Shown: positions 7,842 to 16,448 of the stretch, piece by piece
Layout: each line of letters starts with the position of its first letter
How positions within the stretch are numbered: position 1 is the stretch's first letter
Source of the DNA: Dickeya dianthicola NCPPB 453
GTDB taxonomy: Bacteria; Pseudomonadota; Gammaproteobacteria; Enterobacterales; Enterobacteriaceae
Direction: 5' to 3'
NCBI RefSeq assembly: GCF_000365305.1
Contig: NZ_CM001841.1
Span: forward strand, 2,823,120 to 2,887,119
Length of the DNA stretch: 64,000 nt
Translations under genes and position numbers: made by a program
Notes under the pieces: model-generated
The model's database searches: none
What the model saw: the letters and a program-made list of their open reading frames with translations, nothing else
What the model was told of the DNA's origin: nothing

Positions 7842-8927
7842 TCAGTTAGCCGCCGGGATAAAGAACATGATGGTCTCAGCCCACCCTTCGGTATAGTGGC
7901 GCAGGTAAATGCGATAATCATTCCGCATGCTCAAGATATATTCGGGAATCTTCCAGAAGTCGCTCGGATAATGATAAACCGCCACCGCCAGTTTCGGGTG
8001 ATCGTCCAGAATATGCTGTTTCATTCCGGTCAGCGCGGCGATTTCCGCCCCCTCCAGATCCAGCTTGATAAAGGTAACAGGCTCATTAACTACGCTATCC
8101 AGCGTCGTCACTTCAATTTTTACGTCCCCTTCTTCCGAAATATGGCTGGCAGAACCATCGCCCGAGGAAAAGCTCAGCGTCGTATTTCGGTCGAATAACC
8201 CAAGCGGGTGATAAGTAACGCCATGCAAATGCTGCATATTCTTTTTAGCCAACGCCAGCGTATCGCTGCCCGGCTCGAAGAAATGGATGCCGCCATACCC
8301 AGGGCAACGTTTGGCGAACTCCAGGCTGGTAAAGCCATCAAACCCGCCGCCATCGACAAAGACTTCACCATCGGAAAACGCAACGAACGGTTCGAAATAC
8401 TGCCTGTCGACACAAAAATCGTATTTATCGATCGCAGCCAGGTTAGCTTCCAGACGAAAACGCAAAATGTCGTCAAATACCTGGCGGGACTCATCATCGA
8501 CCAGCAGCCCGCGGATCCACTCGAATTTCGCGGTGTTGGTCGCATACTCTTTACGCATATCGGTAATGCATTCAAGCTGGGGAACCGCGCCGTGGCTCAG
8601 GTCGGCAAACGCGAAGTAGTCCATCACCTCTTTGACGCCCGCCGCTTTCAATTTTTCCACGCCGGTTCTGGGGCGGGAATTGGTCACCGCAGACACCACC
8701 ATGCTGTCCTTCTCGATTTGATTCAGGCGCAGCACCGGCTTTCCCAACCATGTCGTCAGGTCGGTGTATTCGTCAATAAAACCGTCGACCGGCGCAACGT
8801 TGGCGACGGCCTCCGCATACTGGTTAACGCCCAGTACATAGTGTTTAACACCATCGGCACGGGTAAACCGCTCAAAAAAATCAGCTGTTGCGCTGTTCGC
8901 TGCCGCAGGCTTACTGGCTGTATTCAT
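7842..8927 (-). CDS. FkbM-family methyltransferase with N-terminal nucleotide-binding-like domain
   Basis: 361-aa SAM-dependent methyltransferase. The FkbM domain occupies about residues 185-355: motif I is FVDGGGFDGFTSLEF, later FEPG, then FIKLDLEGAEIAAL and a C-terminal AVAVYHYPSDFW. FkbM enzymes usually O-methylate sugars or polyketides. The preceding 160 residues include YAEAVANVAPVDGFIDE, GKPVLRL and EKLKAAGVKEVMDY, a pattern like the Rossmann-type N-domain of PglD/NeuD sugar acyltransferases; that comparison is my inference. The start at 8927 is chosen over a longer frame because GGAGAG lies 7 bases upstream. The role is probably O-methylation of the glycan or its nucleotide-sugar precursor. 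Confidence 0.75.
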   Translation of the reverse strand: MNTASKPAAANSATADFFERFTRADGVKHYVLGVNQYAEAVANVAPVDGFIDEYTDLTTWLGKPVLRLNQIEKDSMVVSAVTNSRPRTGVEKLKAAGVKEVMDYFAFADLSHGAVPQLECITDMRKEYATNTAKFEWIRGLLVDDESRQVFDDILRFRLEANLAAIDKYDFCVDRQYFEPFVAFSDGEVFVDGGGFDGFTSLEFAKRCPGYGGIHFFEPGSDTLALAKKNMQHLHGVTYHPLGLFDRNTTLSFSSGDGSASHISEEGDVKIEVTTLDSVVNEPVTFIKLDLEGAEIAALTGMKQHILDDHPKLAVAVYHYPSDFWKIPEYILSMRNDYRIYLRHYTEGWAETIMFFIPAAN

Positions 8928-9118
8928 TCGTCTTCTCTCCAATACCTTCTGATATCGCAATGAGTCATCACCCTCATCATGCACCGCTCCGACATGCTGT
9001 TGTCAGCAGACGCGGCTTTACCCGTAAAAGTTTAGTGACAGTAACACCGGGTGATCTCTAAACCGATACAATACAAAATCAGCAACACATTGATTTATAG
9101 ATTTATCAAATCACGGAT

Positions 9119-10252
9119 TTATTCCGTGATCCGAACCTTCTCTCCTTTATGCGCGCTGGCGGCGGCGGCCTGGAGATAACGAATACCGCGCATCGCAACA
9201 TCGGCGCCAAACACATACTCGCACGCGCCCTCTTTCAGATAAGAAGCAATGTCCTCGTAGTAATTGGCGAACGCTTCAATAAATCCGGCGGGATGGCCGG
9301 CTTTAAAACGGTTGTATCGTGGCTGGGATGCGATCAGATTATCCGGGTGCGTTCTGTCGATCACGTAGGAAACACCGTTGATATTGCTGAGTTTCAAATG
9401 CTCAGGGTCCATCTGCAGCCATTCTGCCGATCCTTTGCTGCCATAAACCCGGATACGCAGCCCGTTGCGGTAACCCAGCGCCGCCTTGGTGTACCAGTAA
9501 TTGCACACCACCTGATTGGTGTAACCGGAAATACAGTGAACCGTATCCACGACATCCGGAATTTCGCCGAACCGATGATGCACCGCATACACATCCTGCG
9601 CCTGCTCACCAATAATGTAATCTACCATCTGATGGGCATGCGCCCCCAGATCCAGCGACACGGTAGGGATCACGCCGTCATGCTGGCGCCAGTCTTGCGG
9701 GCGCGGCACCGCCCCACTTTTCACGTGACGCAGAAAGCCTTCCTGAGGCATTTCCACCATGACCTGCCTAATCTGCCCCAGCTCGCCATCGGCGATCCGC
9801 TGTTTCAGCTCCCTGACCATCGGGTAACCGGAATAATTGAAGGTGACCAGCAAAGTCCCGTTCATTTTTTCCAGCGCACGCTGAATCTCGGCCACTTCCG
9901 CCACGCTGGTTGCCAGCGACTTCTCACAGATAACCGGCAGTTGATGCTCAATACAGGCAATCACAATATCTTTGTGCGTCGGCGTCGGCGTCAAAATGAC
10001 GACCGCATCCAGCTTGCTGGCTTCCGCCTGCAAAAAGCCGGTCAGATCGCGGTACACGCGGTCTTCATGAATTCCCCAACTGACGGCGGTTTGCTGATTG
10101 ATGTCATCATGGCGGCTGAAAAACCCCGAGACCAGTTCGAACTGGCCATCCATCTGCGAAGCAATCTTATGCGTTTCACCGATTGCCGAATTAATGCCTC
10201 CACCGATGAACCCGACTTTTAACGCCTCACCGTTGTTTGTCATGCTTTTCAT
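9119..10252 (-). CDS. Gfo/Idh/MocA-family oxidoreductase
   Basis: 377-aa NAD(P)-dependent sugar dehydrogenase-like protein. The N-terminal Rossmann motif is KVGFIGGGINSAIGETH. The family EKP motif is present as CEKSLA, keeping Glu-Lys but with Ser in place of the usual Pro. The C-terminal substrate domain includes VSLDLGAHAHQMVDYIIG, holding the conserved D-x3-H catalytic-type residues. Such enzymes oxidise or reduce sugars and nucleotide sugars. The ATG at 10252 overlaps the upstream stop as ATGA, indicating translational coupling; a second ATG at 10243 is possible. It probably makes or corrects the amino sugar precursor of the flagellin glycan. The substrate is unknown. Confidence 0.8.
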   Translation of the reverse strand: MKSMTNNGEALKVGFIGGGINSAIGETHKIASQMDGQFELVSGFFSRHDDINQQTAVSWGIHEDRVYRDLTGFLQAEASKLDAVVILTPTPTHKDIVIACIEHQLPVICEKSLATSVAEVAEIQRALEKMNGTLLVTFNYSGYPMVRELKQRIADGELGQIRQVMVEMPQEGFLRHVKSGAVPRPQDWRQHDGVIPTVSLDLGAHAHQMVDYIIGEQAQDVYAVHHRFGEIPDVVDTVHCISGYTNQVVCNYWYTKAALGYRNGLRIRVYGSKGSAEWLQMDPEHLKLSNINGVSYVIDRTHPDNLIASQPRYNRFKAGHPAGFIEAFANYYEDIASYLKEGACEYVFGADVAMRGIRYLQAAAASAHKGEKVRITE

Positions 10253-11436
10253 TTCTCTTTCCCCAGAAAAGAGTGGCTCACCACCAGATGGTATTTCAGG
10301 TTTCCGGTATTCTTTAGCAGATGCGCTTTATCATCGAAGGTCATAAAGACGACGGCAGCCCGATCACCCGGCGCCGGATTCAGCACTTCGCCGCTTTTTT
10401 TCAGCACGACACTTTCCAGTAACTCACCGGGCAACTGGTGATAACGCAGCGCGTTAAAGATCGTTTTTTCAGCCACCGATACGGTATGTCTGGCTACATA
10501 ATGACGGGCCGCCGGCCGCTTATTGGCGAATGTCGACGGCAGCGACAAGAACGGCGCCACAAAATATTCCGCATAAGGGATATCGGTAGAATAACGAATC
10601 AGCTGGCAATACAAATCGCCTGGGCAGCGCCGGGTCAGTTCTATCAGCCAGAAATCGTCGCCATTGACGATAAATTGCGTATGCAGCAAGCCATCACATA
10701 ACTTCAGGTCGGCGACAATACTGTTGATACAGTCACTGACGGCATTTTTCAGCGCTTCACTCATTTGATGAGCCACACAGCTGCTGTTCACCTGATAAGG
10801 GTAGACCGTGCAATACTCATCAACAAAGAACTCACAGACAATTTCGCCGTTACGAATAAACGCCGAATGGCTGTGCAACGAGCCCTGCTTGAACTCTTCT
10901 ATCACCACCTGACCGCTTACCGATGCCGATGCGGCCGACTGGTAAGCCGGCAGAATATCCTGCTCACGCTGAACCTGGCTAATGCCGAGGCCACTGTAGG
11001 CATCGACTGGCTTAACCAGAATCGGATACGACAGTTGCCCTACCGACTCAATATCACGCACCGCTTTGGGAATCGGCAGTCCCTTACGCTGCGCATAAGC
11101 ACGAAACGCATCCTTTTTTAGCAGGATCGTCGTTGTCTCAACCGAATCGAAACCGGGCATGCCCAGCGATTCCGCAACCCAGGCGCCGGTTTCGTAAGAG
11201 ACGTCCGTCACGCCGGGCAAAATAGCCTTAATGTTTTCCTTTCTGACAATGCCGAGAATAGCCTCTTTGTCCGAATAATCTTCGACAATCGACCGGGTTG
11301 CCCGAACATGACCAGGATCGCCGGGTTTACCGCTGCATACACCAATCGCAACGCCCTGTTCCAGGCACGCTTCCAGCAGCGGCAGCGCAGAAAAACCCGC
11401 ATCAAGCATTAAGGCATCTATAGTCGACATATCCAT
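10249..11436 (-). CDS. ATP-grasp ligase-like protein
   Basis: 395-aa protein with ATP-grasp architecture. An N-terminal pre-ATP-grasp Rossmann region (about 1-115) is followed by the ATP-binding core with lysine loop YPILVKPVDAYSGLGIS and VVIEEFKQGS. The metal-binding end reads FWLIELTRRCPGDLY. ATP-grasp enzymes join a carboxylate, activated as acylphosphate, to an amine or thiol. Next to a sugar aminotransferase the obvious inference is amide bond formation on the new amino group, but no substrate can be read from sequence. Starts at 11436 and 11430 (MSTID) are both possible. The stop overlaps the next gene by 4 bases. Confidence 0.75.
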   Translation of the reverse strand: MDMSTIDALMLDAGFSALPLLEACLEQGVAIGVCSGKPGDPGHVRATRSIVEDYSDKEAILGIVRKENIKAILPGVTDVSYETGAWVAESLGMPGFDSVETTTILLKKDAFRAYAQRKGLPIPKAVRDIESVGQLSYPILVKPVDAYSGLGISQVQREQDILPAYQSAASASVSGQVVIEEFKQGSLHSHSAFIRNGEIVCEFFVDEYCTVYPYQVNSSCVAHQMSEALKNAVSDCINSIVADLKLCDGLLHTQFIVNGDDFWLIELTRRCPGDLYCQLIRYSTDIPYAEYFVAPFLSLPSTFANKRPAARHYVARHTVSVAEKTIFNALRYHQLPGELLESVVLKKSGEVLNPAPGDRAAVVFMTFDDKAHLLKNTGNLKYHLVVSHSFLGKEK

Positions 11437-11516
11437 TCTCTGTTACCAATATTTTCTCAGGCTTCCCGCAGCGACAGGGAACGCACCTTCCCCCAAGGCG
11501 AGAGCAAGCCTGTCAC

Positions 11517-12644
11517 TTAACGCACGTTTTCACTCAACGTGCGCCCAATAATCTCAATGATGTGGTCCTGATCGCCGGTTTCCAGACCTGGATAAATGGG
11601 CAGACACAGCACGGCGTTGGCGATATCGGTCGCCACCGGCAAATTCTCGGCACCCGCGCTGCCAAGGCCGCGGTACATCGGGAAACTGCTGATCAACGGG
11701 TAGAAGTACCGGCGTGACATGATGCCGTGCTCTTTCAAGGCGTCATAAAGTTTCTCGCGCACATCGAACGAATAATCATTAACAAAAAGCGGGAAGTAGG
11801 CATAATTCCAGTCGATTGAATCCGGCACGCTCAGCGTCCTGATGCTATTAATCTGAGCCAGCCCGTCACGGTAATAACGATAAATGCGTTTTCGGTCTTC
11901 CAGCGCCTGATCGATATAATTCAGCTGCAATAAACCAAACGCCGCCTGCACTTCGTTCATTTTGCCGTTAATGCCGGGGGCGACCACGGTGGTTTCATCC
12001 GCAAAGCCGAAGTTTTTCAGATAATCGATCCGTTTCTTCATTTTTGCGTCGGGGCAGATAATGGCGCCGCCTTCAATGGTGTTAAATACCTTGGTCGCGT
12101 GGAAACTCAGAATCGAGAGATCGCCATAATTCAGAATACTGTCGCCATCCTTTTTCACGCCGAAAGAGTGTGCGGCGTCATAAATCACCTTCAGGCCGTA
12201 AACATCCGCAATATTCTGGATTCGATCAACATCGCAAGGAATACCATAGCAGTGGACCGGCAGAATGGCGGATGTGAGCGGCGTAATCGCTTCTTCAATC
12301 TTTTTGGGATCCAGATTGCAGGTCACCGGATCGATATCGACGAAAACAGGCTTGAGGTTATTCCACAATAACGAGTGAGATGTCGCCACAAACGAATAAG
12401 GCGTGGTGATGACTTCGCCGGTGATGCGTAGCGCCTGCAACGCCGTCAGCAGCGCCAGCGTGCCGTTCGTGAACAGACACAGATGTTTGACGCCCAGATA
12501 CTCAGCCAGAGCGTGCTCAAGTTGCTGATGAAAAGGCCCGCCGTTCGTCAGATATTTGTTGTCCCATATCTTTTCCAGATAGGGCGTAAATTCATCAAGC
12601 GGAGGCAATAAAGGGCTCGTTACGTAGATGTTCTTGCTCATCAT
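11517..12644 (-). CDS. DegT/DnrJ/EryC1/StrS sugar aminotransferase (VioA-like)
   Basis: 375-aa PLP-dependent enzyme of the nucleotide-sugar aminotransferase family. N-terminal VTSPLLPPLDEFTPYLEKIW and LTNGGPFHQQLE are typical. The GTLAL loop, the Asp-containing VIYDAAHSFG and the PLP lysine in LSFHATKVFNTIEGGA (around residue 185) are all in place, so the enzyme should be active. The family transaminates 4-keto-6-deoxy sugars bound to dTDP or UDP. The overall look resembles VioA or dTDP-4-amino-4,6-dideoxy-sugar enzymes, which make viosamine-type sugars, but I cannot fix the sugar. AAGGA lies 7 bases before the ATG at 12644. dTDP-glucose pathway genes (rmlA, rmlB) are absent from the window and would be needed elsewhere. 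Confidence 0.82.
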   Translation of the reverse strand: MMSKNIYVTSPLLPPLDEFTPYLEKIWDNKYLTNGGPFHQQLEHALAEYLGVKHLCLFTNGTLALLTALQALRITGEVITTPYSFVATSHSLLWNNLKPVFVDIDPVTCNLDPKKIEEAITPLTSAILPVHCYGIPCDVDRIQNIADVYGLKVIYDAAHSFGVKKDGDSILNYGDLSILSFHATKVFNTIEGGAIICPDAKMKKRIDYLKNFGFADETTVVAPGINGKMNEVQAAFGLLQLNYIDQALEDRKRIYRYYRDGLAQINSIRTLSVPDSIDWNYAYFPLFVNDYSFDVREKLYDALKEHGIMSRRYFYPLISSFPMYRGLGSAGAENLPVATDIANAVLCLPIYPGLETGDQDHIIEIIGRTLSENVR

Positions 12645-12768
12645 TCACCTGTCCTTGCGCTTATGTCGCCAGCATAAAGCAGCATTGTCTGTTTATTATC
12701 GCTATTACCGCTGCCGCCACCGCCTTGTCATCCAGGTGAAAAGCAGCCCCGTCGGGTTTTACGTAAGC

Positions 12769-15700
12769 TTATGATTCGTTTTCCCAGTCAATGCTGAATG
12801 TTCTGGGCTCTTTTCCTTCGCAATAAATCTGCCACGCGTTGCGTATGGCGCGTTCGAAATAAATGGACGGCGACAAGACAGAATTCATTCTGGCGGCGAT
12901 GCGCCCACGGATTCCGGCGCGTACGTCACTGAGTTTTTCCAGTGATTGACGCCAGTACAGCGCCTTTTGTACAAATTCATCTTCTTCCGTCGAGATAAAG
13001 TCATCCAGCCCCAGGATACGCATGGTGACGCTGCCTTGACGCGAGGCGATGGACTCGCCTTCACGGGTCAGCACCGGGACGCCCATCCAGGCGGCGTGAC
13101 TCACCGTGGTCCCGCCGGTATACGGATAGGTATCCAGCAGCAGATCTACTTCGCGGTGCATTCCCAGATATTCTTTCAGCCCGGTCCGCATGCGGAAAGA
13201 CAGTTGCTCTTCTTTCACCCCGAACTCGACTAACCGGCCACGGAAGTAGTCGATGGTTTCCTGACCCGTCATGTACCCCATGATCAACCGGGAATCCGGC
13301 ATCGCGGTCAAAACTTTGGCCCACAGAGCCAGCGTTTCGTCAGTAATTTTCTGCGGACGATTGAAACTGGCAAACGTCAGATAACCATTTTTCAATGCCG
13401 GCAGCTCATTCACCTCTGGGCTGTCTTTGACCGGTTCAAAATATTTCACCGATGGCAGATAAATGATTTTTTCCGTCAGATACGGATCGAGCGCGCCGCC
13501 CTGGATGTAATGCAAATCAAGCAGGATATAGTCAACGCTCTTCATGCCTGTTGTGCCGGGATAACCAATCCAGGTCATCTGGATCGGTGCGGGTTTCAGC
13601 GCCAGCACCGGCAACCGGTTATAAGCCGTGTGCCCGGACAGATCGATCAGGATGTCGATTTCATCCTTATTGATGAGTGTCGCCAGTTCCAGGTCGCCCA
13701 TTTTGTCGACATCATGCCAGCCAGCCGCGGTCTGTTTTAGGCTATCGGCCTTTTCATCGTTACGTTGAAAACTTGAATAGGCGTAAAGTGAGAACGCACT
13801 TCTATCAAGCGAATTCCAGATAGGCTCCAGGAAATTCGTCACCGGATGATTGCCAAAGTCGCCGGAAATAAAACCAATGCGCAGCGGGCGCCGGGCTGCT
13901 TTATCAAGGGAGTAGGCAAATTGGCAGTGATAACGCTCGGCCGCTTCTTCTACGCGCTTGCCGAATATTAGGTGTTCCTGAAACAGCGCCTGTGGCGTCA
14001 TGTTGACATCGTGGGACAACCCCAGCAGCAGGTTGCTGTACAGATGAAACGCCTGGGGCATCAAGGCAATGGTCTTACGGTGGTACTGAATGGCGTCCTT
14101 CCGACCCAGATTATGGCAAACCATCCCCATATGGCTGATAAAAGTGGGGTTTTCTGGTTCAATCTGCAGTGCTCTCTCCATGCATTTAAACGCTGAATCC
14201 AGGCTATGGGTGATGTTCAAAAAGACCGCCAGCGTGTCCCACGCCAGCCCTTTTTGTTTATCACAACGCAATACTTTTCTGGTCAGCGCCATGCCATGAT
14301 GCAGTTCGTTCTTTTTCCAGAAGCACACGGCCAGATCAACATAAAAATCCCAATTGAAAGGCATCAGTGCGATTGCCCGGGTAATGACGCTCAGCGCACC
14401 ATCGAAATCACCGGTACGAACGTAGGTATTCACAAACGGGTACCAAACCCACAGGTTGTCGGGATAGGTACTCATAATCTCTTCCGCTTTTGTCCTGACC
14501 TCGGCAAAATGCCCCAGAGTGGTCAACCGATCAATTTCTTCGTATACCTTCCGGTTTAGCGGGTTCTTATCCTGCGGCTTATTCTTTTTATGTGCTGCCG
14601 ATTTTTCCGGCTCGACGAAGCCACCAGAGTGGGTTTCACTGGTGTACACCACCAATGACTGAACATAAACGGCAACCTGGGCGGCATCCGCTTTTACGAT
14701 CGCTTCCTGCAGGTAGTCCCGCCATGCACGTGGCGTTCCCCATACCACACCTTTATCACGCAACGCCCAAAGCTGGCTATAAAATGTACTATCTTTACGC
14801 TGGCTGGATGAAGACAGTTGTTCCAAGAACCGCCGCTCCTCACTATCAAGCGACACCGGCTCATGCCAGAAATTGAATGCCAGATCGGTCGTGGCAAGGC
14901 CTGGCAACCCAGTCAGCGTCTTGTGCCGACTGTTGCGGTAAGTACAATCCCCTATCCGTGTGTAGACACCACTGATCCCTTTCACAAAGAGGTTCTTTAA
15001 CGCGTCCAGCACATTCTGCCGATGATTCTCTGTTTCTTTTTCCGGCAACTGGGTATTAAAGACCAATTGATCCAAAGTCAAACCGGCAGGCCAAGCCTCC
15101 CCTAGCGCATCAAGAATACTCAACACCACCTGGTTTTCGGTACTGATGGTTTCGCCGGTACTGGAAGTGTGAATATTCAGCGTATTGCCATTGCTTGCCT
15201 TCGCGCGCTGAAAATTCCCCGCCCAGTTGAAATCCGCCAGCCTCGAAAGATCGGGCTCCGGCAGCACCGCCTCCGCCCTCTTTTGTGGAACCAGCATGCT
15301 GAATCGCTGGGAACGGTTAACGGCGAAATCGAGATATTGCTGACGAAGGTAGGTGGTATTTTCAGGGCAAATCGTCTCGTGCAAACGAGAAACCTGATCG
15401 CCGTAATGCCCCGCCAGTTCAGTGTAAGCGCGAACATCGCCGACATAGGCAAAACCGTTTTGGGTAATCTGAGAATAGAAATCGACGAAGTAACAAGGCT
15501 GATTCAACCCCTGCAGATAATTCAGCGCAAAATCCACATCGGACTGTTTTTCGGCTTGTTCAATAAAGGTTTTCAACGCTGCATTCTGGGGGTTATCCGC
15601 AGACGTTCCCAAAGACAGGTAGGTCAGCATCGCGCGGGCGCTGGCTTGCGCCGTCTGTTCATCATGGGCGAGGCCGCTATGAAGTTGAATGGCGTCCCGC

Positions 15701-16221
15701 AGAATTTCGCCGGTCTTCCACCCCGGATAGGTGTTGTAGCAATAGCAGACGATGCCTTCCGCAGTCAGATGGTCACGGCAGAACCGCAGCAGTGCGTCCC
15801 GTGTCTCACCACCAATAAGACTAAACAAACCGTGGATAATGATGTAATCGAATTTCCCGGGATCACAAGCCAGCAGAGATTCAATGTCCAACGCAAATAA
15901 CGCGATATTGTCCAGTTCCAGCTGTTTTATCAGCACACTGCCTTTTTCAATTTTCTCCGCATCAAGATCGACCCCGACAGACTGCGACTGTGGATTCGCC
16001 AGCGCAAAAGGCAGTAAATTGCCGCCATCCTTGCACCCAATCTCAAGTACACGCGCCTTTTCCGGCGTAGCGGATTTGATGCCGTAAAGATGTGCCATTG
16101 CTTGCAAATGGAAGGGGGCAGTATAAGGAATGGGAGGGGACATCGAACTCAATGGCGTTTTACCAGTATCTTCACCCAGGTCGGTATTATTCGCTAAAGG
16201 TTGTGTATCTGGCATGATCAC
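12769..16221 (-). CDS. Methyltransferase-TPR-GT41 (OGT/SPINDLY) fusion, probable flagellin glycosyltransferase
   Basis: 1150-aa multidomain protein. Residues about 40-190 form a class I SAM methyltransferase (motif I ARVLEIGCKDGGN at 56-68). Residues about 210-290 look like the methyltransferase-regulatory domain, with a helical extension to about 520. TPR repeats follow (about 555-770, e.g. NLWVWYPFVNTYVRTGDFDG). The C-terminus (from about 778, RPLRIGFISGDFGNHPVTNF) is an O-GlcNAc-transferase/SPINDLY GT41 domain with IQMTWIGYPGTTGMKSVDY and LLLDTYPYTGGTTVSHAAWM. GT41 enzymes attach sugars to Ser or Thr. It stands between fliC and the sugar-synthesis genes, so the likely acceptor is flagellin. 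The GTG at 16221 has AAGGAA 7 bases upstream; the ATG at 16215 is the alternative. Confidence 0.85.
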   Translation of the reverse strand: MIMPDTQPLANNTDLGEDTGKTPLSSMSPPIPYTAPFHLQAMAHLYGIKSATPEKARVLEIGCKDGGNLLPFALANPQSQSVGVDLDAEKIEKGSVLIKQLELDNIALFALDIESLLACDPGKFDYIIIHGLFSLIGGETRDALLRFCRDHLTAEGIVCYCYNTYPGWKTGEILRDAIQLHSGLAHDEQTAQASARAMLTYLSLGTSADNPQNAALKTFIEQAEKQSDVDFALNYLQGLNQPCYFVDFYSQITQNGFAYVGDVRAYTELAGHYGDQVSRLHETICPENTTYLRQQYLDFAVNRSQRFSMLVPQKRAEAVLPEPDLSRLADFNWAGNFQRAKASNGNTLNIHTSSTGETISTENQVVLSILDALGEAWPAGLTLDQLVFNTQLPEKETENHRQNVLDALKNLFVKGISGVYTRIGDCTYRNSRHKTLTGLPGLATTDLAFNFWHEPVSLDSEERRFLEQLSSSSQRKDSTFYSQLWALRDKGVVWGTPRAWRDYLQEAIVKADAAQVAVYVQSLVVYTSETHSGGFVEPEKSAAHKKNKPQDKNPLNRKVYEEIDRLTTLGHFAEVRTKAEEIMSTYPDNLWVWYPFVNTYVRTGDFDGALSVITRAIALMPFNWDFYVDLAVCFWKKNELHHGMALTRKVLRCDKQKGLAWDTLAVFLNITHSLDSAFKCMERALQIEPENPTFISHMGMVCHNLGRKDAIQYHRKTIALMPQAFHLYSNLLLGLSHDVNMTPQALFQEHLIFGKRVEEAAERYHCQFAYSLDKAARRPLRIGFISGDFGNHPVTNFLEPIWNSLDRSAFSLYAYSSFQRNDEKADSLKQTAAGWHDVDKMGDLELATLINKDEIDILIDLSGHTAYNRLPVLALKPAPIQMTWIGYPGTTGMKSVDYILLDLHYIQGGALDPYLTEKIIYLPSVKYFEPVKDSPEVNELPALKNGYLTFASFNRPQKITDETLALWAKVLTAMPDSRLIMGYMTGQETIDYFRGRLVEFGVKEEQLSFRMRTGLKEYLGMHREVDLLLDTYPYTGGTTVSHAAWMGVPVLTREGESIASRQGSVTMRILGLDDFISTEEDEFVQKALYWRQSLEKLSDVRAGIRGRIAARMNSVLSPSIYFERAIRNAWQIYCEGKEPRTFSIDWENES

Positions 16222-16307
16222 AAGGAATTTCCTTCAATACTTTATGCGGAGATAAAATTGTTTGTAGTATATAAGAAAACTCTTTTCACCAATCCTCTGA
16301 GCATCAA

Positions 16308-16337
16308 ATTATAACTTCCCTATTTCATCGCTTAAGA
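16308..16337 (-). promoter_or_regulatory. Possible sigma-70 promoter of the modification island
   Basis: A perfect TATAAT -10 is read leftward at 16308-16313, 87 bases before the first island start. The -35 region about 17 bases further upstream is poor (around 16331-16337). It lies downstream of the fliC terminator, so the island could be transcribed independently of fliC. No sigma-28 consensus is seen here. Confidence 0.35.
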
Positions 16338-16390
16338 AGCCGATTTTTATTCTGACAAATTTATTTATCCCAGCTACATCACAAAATAAA

Positions 16391-16414
16391 AAACCAACCC
16401 CGAAGGGTTGGTTT
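16391..16414 (-). terminator. Intrinsic terminator of fliC
   Basis: AAACCAACCC, loop CGAA, and GGGTTGGTTT form a perfect 10-bp stem 35 bases beyond the fliC stop. On the transcribed strand it is followed by a U-rich run. It separates the highly expressed flagellin gene from the modification island. Confidence 0.85.
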
Positions 16415-16448
16415 CTTTAATTCGCGATTGCGACTGCGTAAACAGAGA

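Noticed and set aside
8208..8963. A 251-codon rightward frame opposite the FkbM gene
   Set aside because: It lies antisense to a well-supported methyltransferase, has no recognisable motif and no good ribosome-binding site; long opposite frames are expected at this GC content.
9149..10222. A 357-codon rightward frame opposite the oxidoreductase gene
   Set aside because: It mirrors the real gene and is His/Arg-rich with no domain pattern; the leftward frame has a complete Gfo/Idh/MocA layout.
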